This document shows positions 34,209 to 41,894 of a stretch of 64,000 bases of DNA, piece by piece. The first letter of the stretch is position 1. Every line of letters begins with the position of its first letter. Source of the stretch: an uncultured Oribacterium sp. (GTDB lineage: Bacteria > Bacillota > Clostridia > Lachnospirales > Lachnospiraceae); the NCBI GenBank assembly GCA_946413525.1, contig CAMKKZ010000015.1, positions 17,980 to 81,979 on the forward strand, written 5' to 3'. Below the pieces are notes generated by a model. It was not told where the DNA came from. It worked only from the letters and a program-made list of their open reading frames with translations, and ran no database searches. The position numbers were made by a program, and so were the translations under genes.

Positions 34209-34465
34209 CATTCAGGACAAACAGGATATCAAATGCAAACAGGGCAGGTCAGGACAAACAGGACAACGAATTTCCTTTGCTTTTTCGTGCGCATTATAAG
34301 GGAATGCTGATCAAGCTATATTAACAAGTCTTCCTGACTTGTTATATATGATTCATCGGTCAAAAGTCTCGATGCATACAGTATAAAGTATTTATCCTCA
34401 TGGTTTTAAAAACCGGATATGGTATAGCAAAGGACTTTTGACTGGCAAATCATGGATTGATTTCA
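34209..34465. repeat. R4 fragment, hairpin and full R3 MITE-like element
   Basis: 34264-34312 is an inverted partial R4 copy (GAATTTCCTTTGCTTTTTCGTG). 34323-34343 is an AACAAGTC/GACTTGTT hairpin that may end the FHA-ABC transcript. 34348-34453 is a 106-bp R3 element with ATGATT..GTCAAAAGTC and GACTTTTGAC..AATCAT terminal inverted repeats, in the same orientation as the copy at 11619. Confidence 0.85.
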
Positions 34466-36001
34466 CTAAGACATGCGGTAATCCCTTCCGATTTTCCTCA
34501 TCACGCCCCAGTAATTTCTTTCATGTACATCCCTGGCTGCAGCCTGGTTCTTCTTCTGGATTGCGTCCGGAAGAAGGGCATCCGCCCTGGCAAGCCCCTC
34601 CTGCGCGCAGCGGCGAATCTCCGCAAGCTGTTCCTTTGGCAGTCCGGACTCCCGTGCCCTTTGCAAAAGGGAGGAGGCGACGTATTCATACAGTTCATCG
34701 GAGAACACCTGCTCCCTGCTGAAATAACGGAGGAAGAAGGTCTCGTTGTTTTCAAGCCCTGCCAGATAGGCCGCGTCGTCGGAGGACTCCCTTACGTAAA
34801 TATAATACAGGCAGGCCGCATCCTTGTTGTCCGCCCTGCGGATCACCCGGCCAAGGCGCTGGATCCGCTGGCGGCTGACCGAGCTGCTGCTCAGTACAAT
34901 GGCGATATTCGCGTCCGGGACATCGATGCCCTCATCCAGGCATTTGCAGCTTACGAGGAGCCGGATCTGACTGGTACGGAAAGCCTCCATTATCCTCGTG
35001 CGCGCGTCCTTCGACATGCCGGAATGATAAATCGAGCAGCAGTTCCCAAGTTCCCTGTTCAAAAAACCGGCCATCGTCTGTGCCTGCTCGATCCGTTCGC
35101 AAAACAGCAGCACCCTGTCCGTATCCCTCAGCTTTCTGATGATGGAAAGCGCGCAGAAGACGCGGGCCATGGCCAGGTTGCTGACCTCCTTCCTGCGGTA
35201 AGTGGCGATCAGGAAGGCCGCCGCGGGGTCGGAGGGATCCATGTCCGCCTCCGACGCCAGCCTTTGAACCTTTCGGAGAAATTCATTCCTCGAAAGTCCC
35301 TTCAGCTCCTTGTGGATGCTCAGGAGCGCGCCAAGGCATTTTTGCACGAGATCCGTGAGTTCTACGTATTTCTCCAGCTCCTCAGGCAAAAAAGACGCGG
35401 AAACCTCGCAGACTATAAAGGGGGAGATCACGCCCTCTGCCGCGGCATCATTATAGTCATAACGGTAAATCTGATGGCCCAGGGCGCGCTGAAGCACCTG
35501 GTCGTCTTTTGTCCCGAAGGGCGTCGCGGAAAGCCCGAGGCAATGATAATAGGGCCTCCTTTCCCCCATGTCATCCACAAAGGAGAAGATTTTTCGGTTT
35601 TCTTTGCTCTGGTAATGATGGCACTCGTCGCAGATGAGGAGGACATGGCGGTTCAGGGAGAGATCGCGCCGGATATGTCCGGAGAGCGCAGCCCTTGCGG
35701 AGTTCACGATATAGATCATTACCCTCCGGGACGGGTCGTCCTGCACGCCTCCGCCGAAAAAACCGGGCCGCCATTCCTCGGAAGGCGCGCGGTGCAGCAG
35801 GATTTCCTTCCACTGCCTGGCCAGGGGAATGGTCGGGACGACGACCTTTACCTGCAGGTTCGGATATTTCCGTTCAAGGCTTGCCAGGGCGGCAATGGCA
35901 AAGACGGTCTTCCCGGCTCCGGTGACGACATTCACGATCCCCCGGTATTCATTTTTCTCCCAGGCACGAAGGCATTCCCGCTGCCAGTCATATAACTGCA
36001 T
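34466..36001 (-). CDS. Superfamily II DEAD/DEAH-type helicase
   Basis: A 511-aa helicase of the XPB/type III restriction-like group. N-terminal RecA lobe: Q-like motif YDWQRECLRAW, Walker A VTGAGKT (26-32), motif Ia VVVPTIPLARQW, DECHH (125-129), and motif III LGLSATPFG. C-terminal lobe: LLFCERIEQAQTMAGFLN, CLDEGIDVPDANIAIVLS, and motif VI RQRIQRLGRVIRR. No nuclease domain is visible; the last 100 residues are a helical tail. ATG 36001 follows AGGGAG; upstream extension would be translated tandem repeat. It is divergent from the 262-aa gene and the two P-loop ATPase genes and may work with them in DNA defence or processing. Confidence 0.92.
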   Translation of the reverse strand: MQLYDWQRECLRAWEKNEYRGIVNVVTGAGKTVFAIAALASLERKYPNLQVKVVVPTIPLARQWKEILLHRAPSEEWRPGFFGGGVQDDPSRRVMIYIVNSARAALSGHIRRDLSLNRHVLLICDECHHYQSKENRKIFSFVDDMGERRPYYHCLGLSATPFGTKDDQVLQRALGHQIYRYDYNDAAAEGVISPFIVCEVSASFLPEELEKYVELTDLVQKCLGALLSIHKELKGLSRNEFLRKVQRLASEADMDPSDPAAAFLIATYRRKEVSNLAMARVFCALSIIRKLRDTDRVLLFCERIEQAQTMAGFLNRELGNCCSIYHSGMSKDARTRIMEAFRTSQIRLLVSCKCLDEGIDVPDANIAIVLSSSSVSRQRIQRLGRVIRRADNKDAACLYYIYVRESSDDAAYLAGLENNETFFLRYFSREQVFSDELYEYVASSLLQRARESGLPKEQLAEIRRCAQEGLARADALLPDAIQKKNQAAARDVHERNYWGVMRKIGRDYRMS

Positions 36002-36023
36002 ATGGCTTAACTCCCTTCCAGAT

Positions 36024-36106
36024 ATCCGCAATCCATAGAATTTTCCACAATCCATGGGATTTTCCGCAATCCATAGAATTTTCCACAATCCATAGAATTT
36101 TCCATT
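36024..36106. repeat. 21-bp tandem repeat before the helicase gene
   Basis: Four copies of CAATCCATAGAATTTTCCA (with GGGATTTTCCG variants) lie head to tail just upstream of the helicase start, on the side where its promoter is expected. Confidence 0.85.
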
Positions 36107-36125
36107 CCATGGAGGACTGGTTAAT

Positions 36126-36227
36126 TATAGTAAACGAATTTAATTTCTGCACAATAATCACTAAAAGCAACAAGACACAAAGCCTACTGAACATATCAAA
36201 GTGCACTTTCTGAATTCGTTTACTATA
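36126..36227. repeat. R5 MITE-like element, 102 bp
   Basis: 15-bp terminal inverted repeats (TATAGTAAACGAATT and AATTCGTTTACTATA) are perfect. The AT-rich core has no ORF. A solo end lies at about 14528. It lies between the helicase and the 262-aa gene. Confidence 0.85.
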
Positions 36228-36389
36228 TTTATTGACAGCACTGCTGCTTTCCGTTACCCAGAGAACGCAGTGAATCATCTTGTCCATTTATAGAATACCA
36301 TTATATACGTTTACAGAATACCATTTTATACACTTGAAAGATTATCATATTATACGCTTTTAAGATCTCAAGATATACATTTCTTCTAA

Positions 36390-36619
36390 TATTTTCCGAT
36401 AGATGACGAAACGACTGCTTTTGATCCAAATGATAGAAAATTTATAGCTTTAGCCAATTTGCATCCAGAGAAACCTTCCATTATAGATGTACAGATGGAA
36501 AATGGTGGGGATACATATCGGCGTTTAAAAAGTATGGCATTATAATACATTTTCTGGATGAGGAATACGCCAAGATGATCTATCAGAAGAAAATTGCCGG
36601 GAAGACAAATAGGCTATAG
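36390..36619 (+). pseudogene. Remnant of a PIN-domain toxin-like protein
   Basis: Two frames joined by one frameshift (about 36500) read DDETTAFDPNDRKFIALANL..PSIIDVQMEN and then WWGYISAFKKYGIIIHFLDEEYAKMIYQKK up to TAG 36617. This matches the C-terminal half of small PIN-like proteins (an acidic 'DDRKF' motif, then FLDEEY). A stop at 36387 and the loss of the N-terminal half show it is dead. No antitoxin is seen. Recognition is by eye and moderate. Confidence 0.55.
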
Positions 36620-36815
36620 TTTGAAAATGAATACTGATGATATATAAAATTTGAAAAGTTGACGAGTTCCTTTTATTATTTTACAATTGTCTCAAGGCAA
36701 ATCCCTCAGTCGCCGGGAGGCTAGCCTTTAACTTTAATCTAAACCTTGACTTTGATTTTTACCTTAACCTTGATCTTAATCTTAATCTTAATTAATCCGA
36801 AGGAGTGTCCTGACC

Positions 36816-37604
36816 ATGAACTATGAAGAGTTTTACGCATCGTTGTCCCCGCTGGGAAGCAATCTGAAAGCATCCGCAAATTCTGTGAGCAAGTATCAGA
36901 AAATGATCCTCAGGGATGCGGATACCGGCAATTTGTCTGACATGAGGAAATGCCTTGATGCCTTGAAGGAAGCTTCCGCCGCGTTGGAAGACAGTATCGA
37001 TGCGTATGAGAACGCTATTTCAGGCTTTGATGTCGCAGGCTACTTTGAAAGTGGGGATTTTGCCCGGCAGCTGCTTTCTTCCTGCGAGGAAAAGGGTGTG
37101 GACGTGAAAGGTGAAAAGGGGATTTATGAGATGTTCCCCTTCAAAATCCGTATTTCGTCAGAAACGCAAGAGGTCTATATGAACCGGAAAAAGCTGCAAA
37201 GCTGCCGTCCTTCCTATATAGCTGAAACTGTGCACGTAAATCAGGATAAGCTCAATAAGGCGCTTTTCAAAACCGGACCGTTCCTGTCCGAGCTGGCGGA
37301 CGCGTACGAAATCACCTGTCTCCGTTCCGGTGCCCGCATCGGGAGCAGCCAGATGCTTACCAAGATTTACAAAAGCCTTGTCCCGATGTCCCGCGCGAGA
37401 AAGGAATATGATATGCAGGCCTTTGCCTTTGACCTGGCGCGCCTTTATGAGGCTGGCCCGGAGGAGTGGATCGATTCAAAGACCGGTCAGCATTATACCT
37501 TTGGAACCAGCCGGGACGGGAAAAGCGGCATACGCGTCCTGGGAAAGACCGGTGTGGAGACTTACATCCTGACCTTCAGCATGATCAATACGGCGGAGGA
37601 TTGA
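36816..37604 (+). CDS. Hypothetical protein preceding two P-loop ATPase genes
   Basis: A 262-aa cytoplasmic protein that I do not recognise. The first 75 residues look helical or coiled (KYQKMILRDADTGNLSDMRKCLDALKEASAALEDSIDAYENAI). The middle is mixed alpha/beta (GEKGIYEMFPFKIRISSETQEVYMNRKKLQSCRPSYIAETV) and the end is beta-rich (HYTFGTSRDGKSGIRVLGKTGVETYILTF). No membrane or signal segment is present. AAGGAG lies 9 bp before ATG 36816. It lies 500 bp before the first BrxD-like ATPase gene, on the same strand, and is divergent from the helicase. It may be the substrate-recognition or partner subunit of that group; this is inference from context only. Confidence 0.8.
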   Translation: MNYEEFYASLSPLGSNLKASANSVSKYQKMILRDADTGNLSDMRKCLDALKEASAALEDSIDAYENAISGFDVAGYFESGDFARQLLSSCEEKGVDVKGEKGIYEMFPFKIRISSETQEVYMNRKKLQSCRPSYIAETVHVNQDKLNKALFKTGPFLSELADAYEITCLRSGARIGSSQMLTKIYKSLVPMSRARKEYDMQAFAFDLARLYEAGPEEWIDSKTGQHYTFGTSRDGKSGIRVLGKTGVETYILTFSMINTAED

Positions 37605-37640
37605 CGGGGCAGCAGCGCGGCATTTCCCGCAGATCTGCGA

Positions 37641-37852
37641 TTGCCGCAGGGCAGTATCTTCCGAAGACCCGCGCCTATGATTGCCGCAGGACAGTATCTT
37701 CCGAAGACCCGCGCCTATGCTTGCCGCAGGGCAGTATCTTCCGAAGCCCTGCGCCGATGCTTGCCGCAGGGCAGTATCTTCTGAAGACCCGTGCCTATGA
37801 TTGCCGCAGGGCAGTATCTTCCGAAGACCCGCGTCTGTGCTTGCCGCAGGGC
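37641..37852. repeat. 40-bp tandem repeat, five copies plus a partial one
   Basis: Five 40-bp units begin TTGCCGCAGGGCAGTATCTT and end in GCGCCTATGA or close variants, with a 12-base partial sixth. It starts 36 bp after the 262-aa gene. One frame is open through it, but it looks incidental. Confidence 0.92.
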
Positions 37853-37949
37853 GTGAATGAAAGCATTGAAATATTTCATGAAGATCTCTGCGCATGCAGA
37901 AAAGTCGAATGCTGGGCAATGAATGATGAGGAGGCTGGATAACGCGGAG

Positions 37950-38103
37950 CCATGGATAATATAGAGCCATGAATAACGCGGAGCCATGAATAATGCAAGG
38001 CCATGAACAATGCAAGGCCATGAATAATGCAAGGCCATGAACAATGCAGGGCCATGAATAATGCAAGGCCATGAATAATGCAGGGCCATGATAATACAAA
38101 GCT
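37950..38103. repeat. 17-bp tandem repeat abutting the ATPase start
   Basis: About nine copies of a 17-bp unit (CCATGAATAATGCAAGG) run straight up to, and include, the ATG at 38104. Because each unit holds an ATG and no Shine-Dalgarno sequence, the array replaces the normal ribosome-binding region. Confidence 0.88.
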
Positions 38104-39516
38104 ATGATTAATACAAATTCTTCCAATGATAATGACACGATGAACTCAGGGGTAAATGCCAAAACCGACATCGAGATCCTCAGGCAGGGCGGCGTGCCGG
38201 AAAACGCGGAAATCCTTCAGAAGATCTCCTCGGGCCTGGCTCCCCTCAGCAGCTTCCTTTCCGCGCAATATCTGGACAGCTATATTCCGGAGGGCGGCTG
38301 CAAGGTGAAAATGATTACCGGGCGCCCCGGGGCCGGAAAGACCCATTTTTCCAGGCTGCTCCTTTCGGAAGCCGAAAAAAAGCATTACCTGACCGCGCGT
38401 TTTTCGGCAGAAGCCGTGTGGCTGCACGATTTCCGGGACATTTATCTGGAAATCCTGCGGCAATGCGACCTGGAACGCATTCTCCAGGGCTGCGCGGCGC
38501 AGATTATCCGGGAGATGGGCTATGATCCCGACAAGGTCGGGGAGGGCAGGAGCTTCATGGACTATCTTTCGGAGCAGGGTGAGGGGGACGTGATCAACCG
38601 GGGGGAGATACGCCGTTTCCTCCGGGAATATTTCACCAGGAACCCGCTTCTTGACAACAACTTCGCGTCCTGCTGCTCCCTGCTGACCGGCAGCATCCTG
38701 GGACACCCCACTTTGGAGCCCTCCCACAGGGAGCTCCTGATGTCCTACCTGCACGGGGACAAGACCATCAAGCTGTCCCTCCTTCGTGCCCTCGGCATTT
38801 CCCCGTCCCGCATTACAAAGTTTAACGCAAGGCACCTGCTCCGCTCTCTGGCCGTAACGGCCCACAAGGGCGGATTCAAGGGCATTCTTGTCGTTATTGA
38901 CGACATGGAGATCCTGCAGAAAAAGACATCCAATTCCCCGATCCGTTATGCCAAGGTGCGCAGGGAGGACGCGTACGAGAGCATAAGGCAGCTCATTGAT
39001 GACATTGACAGCCTGCATTACCTTATCTTCTTCCTGTGCTTCGACCGGGCGCTTATGGATAATGAGGACTACGGCATGAAGTCTTACCAGGCTCTTTGGA
39101 TGCGCGTGCAGAATGAGGTCGTCAGCACCCGCTTCAACGCATTCGCGGATATCATCGACCTGGACCGTTATGCCGACCAGTATTATACTCCCGATGTCCT
39201 TTGCGGGATGGGCAGGAGGCTTGCCGAGACTCTGCAGCCGGAACGAAGGCAGACAGGCATTCTTGATGCTGAAGGAGCGGAGGGATTGATCGAGCAGTCC
39301 GGGTATGGCGGACTCGGGCTGCCCTATCTTGTGAACCGAAAGGTGGTGGAGGAACTGGACCGGACGGAGAAAGAAGAGGGGCCTTTGCCGGATTCATCGG
39401 CAGCGAAAGCCGGCAGCCTGTCTGAAATAGCGTTTTCTGATCCGTATAATGCGTCTCAAATGAATGATGCGGCGCCGGTTTCCGAAGGAAAGGATGGGAG
39501 CAATGGGAATGTCTGA
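38104..39516 (+). CDS. BREX BrxD/DUF2791-like P-loop ATPase (first of a pair)
   Basis: A 470-aa AAA-like ATPase. Walker A is GRPGAGKTH (near 75-83) and Walker B VVIDDMEIL (near 262-270), followed by a helical C-terminal region. The spacing (short N-terminal lead with SSFLSAQYLDSYI, then GxxGxGKTH, then a long insert) resembles the DUF2791 family that includes BREX BrxD. The last 60 residues are low complexity. No ribosome site precedes ATG 38104, which lies in a 17-bp repeat; a later ATG (38140) also lacks one. The stop overlaps the next gene by 8 bp. Tight coupling with the second ATPase suggests they form a complex. The family call is by motif and architecture, not by search. Confidence 0.85.
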   Translation: MINTNSSNDNDTMNSGVNAKTDIEILRQGGVPENAEILQKISSGLAPLSSFLSAQYLDSYIPEGGCKVKMITGRPGAGKTHFSRLLLSEAEKKHYLTARFSAEAVWLHDFRDIYLEILRQCDLERILQGCAAQIIREMGYDPDKVGEGRSFMDYLSEQGEGDVINRGEIRRFLREYFTRNPLLDNNFASCCSLLTGSILGHPTLEPSHRELLMSYLHGDKTIKLSLLRALGISPSRITKFNARHLLRSLAVTAHKGGFKGILVVIDDMEILQKKTSNSPIRYAKVRREDAYESIRQLIDDIDSLHYLIFFLCFDRALMDNEDYGMKSYQALWMRVQNEVVSTRFNAFADIIDLDRYADQYYTPDVLCGMGRRLAETLQPERRQTGILDAEGAEGLIEQSGYGGLGLPYLVNRKVVEELDRTEKEEGPLPDSSAAKAGSLSEIAFSDPYNASQMNDAAPVSEGKDGSNGNV

Positions 39517-40711
39517 CTATCACGCGAGGCATATCATCGAGGCGCTTCGTTCCGGGATCCCGTCCCGGGCGGTGGGTGAATACTTTTCCGAAGCGCGCCC
39601 GGGCATGATGAAAAAGATCAGCGCCCATCTGGAAGACCTCCGGGAACGTGGAAAGTCTTCCGGCATGCTTTTTACCGGCCGTTACGGGGAGGGGAAGACC
39701 CACCTTCTGAATACGGCGCTCAGCATGGCCTTTTCATCCAACATGGTGGTATCCCTTGTATCCCTCGGAAAGGAAACGCCGCTTGACAAGACCTACCTTC
39801 TTTACCAGAAGCTGATTGCCAACACCTACCTTCCCGGATCCGCCCAGCCAGGCTTCCGTCAAAAGCTGGAGGATCTGACCCAGGGCAGCAGCGTAAGCTC
39901 CGAGCTTCTGGGCTATGCCGCAAAGGAGCTGGAGACGGACAAGCTTTATTTTCTTCTGAAGGCTTTCCTGGGCACCTCCGATGAGGAGGAGCGGCTGGCT
40001 TTCCTTTCGGATCTGGAAGGAGACTTCACCACCTCCTCCATCATAAAGAAGAGCTTCAAGAGGGTCACCGGGAATACCGCGAAGTTCAACCGCAATTTTT
40101 CGAAGACGAAGCATTGCATGGATTACTTTTATTTCATGAGCCACCTTTTCCGGCAGTTGGGCTATGAAGGCTGGGTCCTGCTGTTCGATGAGGCGGAGCT
40201 TATCGGACGGCTGGGGAAGAAGACCAGGCTCAAGTCTTATGTCAATATGCAGGCCTTCCTGCAGCCTGACGCGAAGCTGGAGAGGGTGTTCTCCCTCTTC
40301 GCGATGAGCGCTTCTTACGCAGAGGATGTGATTGACAAGCGAAATGAGATTGCCAGCGCCGAGGAGGGCTTCGCGGAGGATCCGGACTCCCGGAAGGCAG
40401 CCATTTCGGTGCTGAATACGATTCTGAACGCGCCGGAGCTGGCGCCGCTCACCAGGGCAGAGATCGCGAAGGTGCTGATGAGCATACAGGTTCTTCACGG
40501 GGAAGCCTATAGCTGGTCGCCAAAACTTTCGGAAGAAAGCATGATGGAGGTCACGGAGGCCGGCGGCTATCTCCTCCGCAGCAAGATCCGCGCAGCCATC
40601 GAATGCCTGGATCAGCTATACCAGTACGGTGAGGCCGGGAAGATCCGCGTCACGGAGCTTGGGGAGGAATCCCTCGAGGAGGTCCCGGAGTTATCTCTGG
40701 ACAAGCTGTAA
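39509..40711 (+). CDS. BREX BrxD/DUF2791-like P-loop ATPase (second of a pair)
   Basis: A 400-aa ATPase. It opens with HARHIIEALRSGIPSRAVGEYFS, very like the start of DUF2791/BrxD proteins. Walker A is GRYGEGKTHLL (near 56-66) and Walker B is WVLLFDEAELIGRL (near 222-235), with a following VFSLFAMSASYAED sensor-like strand. ATG 39509 overlaps the upstream stop (ATGTCTGA); ATG 39503 is an alternative, both after GGATGGGAG. It is the better match to the family of the two. BrxD in BREX works with other subunits on foreign DNA, but no pglX, pglZ, brxC or brxL is in the window. Confidence 0.87.
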   Translation: MSDYHARHIIEALRSGIPSRAVGEYFSEARPGMMKKISAHLEDLRERGKSSGMLFTGRYGEGKTHLLNTALSMAFSSNMVVSLVSLGKETPLDKTYLLYQKLIANTYLPGSAQPGFRQKLEDLTQGSSVSSELLGYAAKELETDKLYFLLKAFLGTSDEEERLAFLSDLEGDFTTSSIIKKSFKRVTGNTAKFNRNFSKTKHCMDYFYFMSHLFRQLGYEGWVLLFDEAELIGRLGKKTRLKSYVNMQAFLQPDAKLERVFSLFAMSASYAEDVIDKRNEIASAEEGFAEDPDSRKAAISVLNTILNAPELAPLTRAEIAKVLMSIQVLHGEAYSWSPKLSEESMMEVTEAGGYLLRSKIRAAIECLDQLYQYGEAGKIRVTELGEESLEEVPELSLDKL

Positions 40712-40739
40712 AGTAGGATGGGCAGGAGATCGGAACATT

Positions 40740-41459
40740 ATGAAAATCCTTATCATACCGGACATTCATTTAAAGCCCTGGCTCTTTGACAGGGCGGAGG
40801 ACATTCTGAAAGGGGGCGGGGCCGGGAGGGCGGTCTGCCTGATGGATATTCCCGATGACTGGGATATGGGGTTCCAGGTTGACCGTTACAGGGAAAGCTT
40901 TGACCGCGCCATCGACTTTGCCCGAGCATTCCCGGATACGCTGTGGTGCTATGGGAACCACGATGTAAGCTATCCCTGGGGGAGGCTCGAAAGCGGCTAT
41001 TCGCCTTACGCGGAGAAGACGGTCATGACGAAGCTTGAGGAGCTCCGGGATGCCGTCCGGAACCCGTCCGGGATGGCATTTGTGCAAAGGATAGACAATA
41101 TATTGTTTTCGCACGGGGGCCTTACGGAGGATTTTGTCCGGACCCTGGATGCCGGGCTGCCTGAGGCCGATATAGAGGATGTGCTTTCCGCCGTGAATTC
41201 GGCATCGGCTGATCAACTTTGGGACGATGAGTCGCCGCTTTGGTGCAGGCCGCAGTACAGTGAGCCTGAGTCCTTCAGAAAGGAAACTTACACCCAGGTG
41301 GTCGGGCATACGCCGGTCAGATATATCTTTGAACAGAATGGCTTCATTTCAACGGACGTATTTTCAACGTATCGGGACGGAAAGCAGATCGGGGAGTCGG
41401 CAATGGTCGTGATTGACAGCCTGTCCCGGGAATATGAAAAAGTAAGCGTGGCCATGTAA
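40740..41459 (+). CDS. Calcineurin-like metallophosphoesterase
   Basis: A 239-aa phosphatase of the calcineurin/PPP-like fold. Metal-binding motifs are DIHLK (8-12), DIPDDWDMG in place of the usual GDxxDRG, GNHD (near 77-80), FSHGG (near 123) and VVGHTP (near 189). ATG 40740 lies 28 bp after the ATPase stop, with CAGGAG upstream, so it belongs to the same transcript. The substrate may be a nucleotide, nucleic acid end or phosphoprotein; the sequence does not tell. Its place in the operon suggests a role with the helicase/ATPase group. Confidence 0.87.
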   Translation: MKILIIPDIHLKPWLFDRAEDILKGGGAGRAVCLMDIPDDWDMGFQVDRYRESFDRAIDFARAFPDTLWCYGNHDVSYPWGRLESGYSPYAEKTVMTKLEELRDAVRNPSGMAFVQRIDNILFSHGGLTEDFVRTLDAGLPEADIEDVLSAVNSASADQLWDDESPLWCRPQYSEPESFRKETYTQVVGHTPVRYIFEQNGFISTDVFSTYRDGKQIGESAMVVIDSLSREYEKVSVAM

Positions 41460-41545
41460 TTCAGGCAATTCAGGAAATTCAACAATTCAGCAATTCAGGA
41501 AATTTATATAATTTACATAATTCAGCTAATTTAATTAAAATATTC

Positions 41546-41590
41546 TTGACAAATTTTCACTCCTGTCTTAAACTACAGGACTGTAAGACA
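41546..41590 (+). promoter_or_regulatory. Promoter with an inverted repeat across its -10 region
   Basis: A perfect -35 TTGACA (41546-41551), 17-bp spacer and -10 TAAACT (41569-41574). An inverted repeat TGTCTTA-N13-TAAGACA (41564-41570/41584-41590) covers the -10 and start region and could be an operator. The predicted start is near 41581, only about 10 bases before a strong terminator. Confidence 0.65.
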
Positions 41591-41636
41591 AGGGCGTCTT
41601 GAAAGCGAAGGCTTTTGAGATGCCCTTTTTTCGTTG
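41589..41636 (+). terminator. Strong terminator between the phosphatase and asnB
   Basis: An arm AGGGCGTCTTGAAAGC and its near-complement GCTTTTGAGATGCCCT with a 4-nt loop are followed by TTTTTT. It can end the ATPase-phosphatase transcript and also the short transcript from the 41546 promoter. Three copies of a 15-bp unit (TTATATTTTCGCTG) follow to 41675. Confidence 0.85.
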
Positions 41637-41675
41637 TTATATTTTCGCTGTTATATTTTCGCTGTTATATGAAGC

Positions 41676-41885
41676 TGTATGGCTTGCGATACCGTATCGT
41701 CTTGTCAATAAATCAGAGTGGCATAAACCACTTTGATAGAGGAGCCATGTGGCCTGCGATACCGCGGCGGTTTGTCGGGAATTAAAGCGGCCAAAAACCC
41801 ACTTTGATAGAGGGGCCATGTAGCCTGCGATACCGCGGCGGTTTGTCGGGAATTAAAGCGGCCAAAAAACCATTTTTAATCGGAG
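41676..41885. repeat. R1 dispersed repeat, three units just upstream of asnB
   Basis: Units at about 41683, 41753 and 41824 (70-71 bp apart), each TGCGATACCGCGGCGGTTTGTC...GGAATTAAAGCGGCCAAAAACCCACTTTGATAGAGG. The first unit forms a 10-bp ATCAGAGTGG/CCACTTTGAT stem with loop CATAAA. The array ends in the GGAGG ribosome site of asnB, so it would be the untranslated leader of that gene. Confidence 0.85.
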
Positions 41886-41894
41886 GATGCTTGT

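Noticed and set aside
37466..37942. A 158-codon frame covering the 40-bp repeats
   Set aside because: It overlaps the end of the 262-aa gene in another frame and mostly translates the tandem repeat.
37641..38103. CRISPR-like regular repeats
   Set aside because: The 40-bp and 17-bp units are contiguous with no unique spacers and no cas genes are nearby.
34466..41459. A complete BREX locus
   Set aside because: No PglX methylase, PglZ phosphatase, BrxC or BrxL gene is present; the phosphatase here is of the calcineurin fold.
41676..41885. R1 stems as ANTAR-type paired hexaloop targets
   Set aside because: Most loops are 7-9 nt, and the one 6-nt loop (CATAAA) lacks the A1/G4 pattern known for ANTAR sites.
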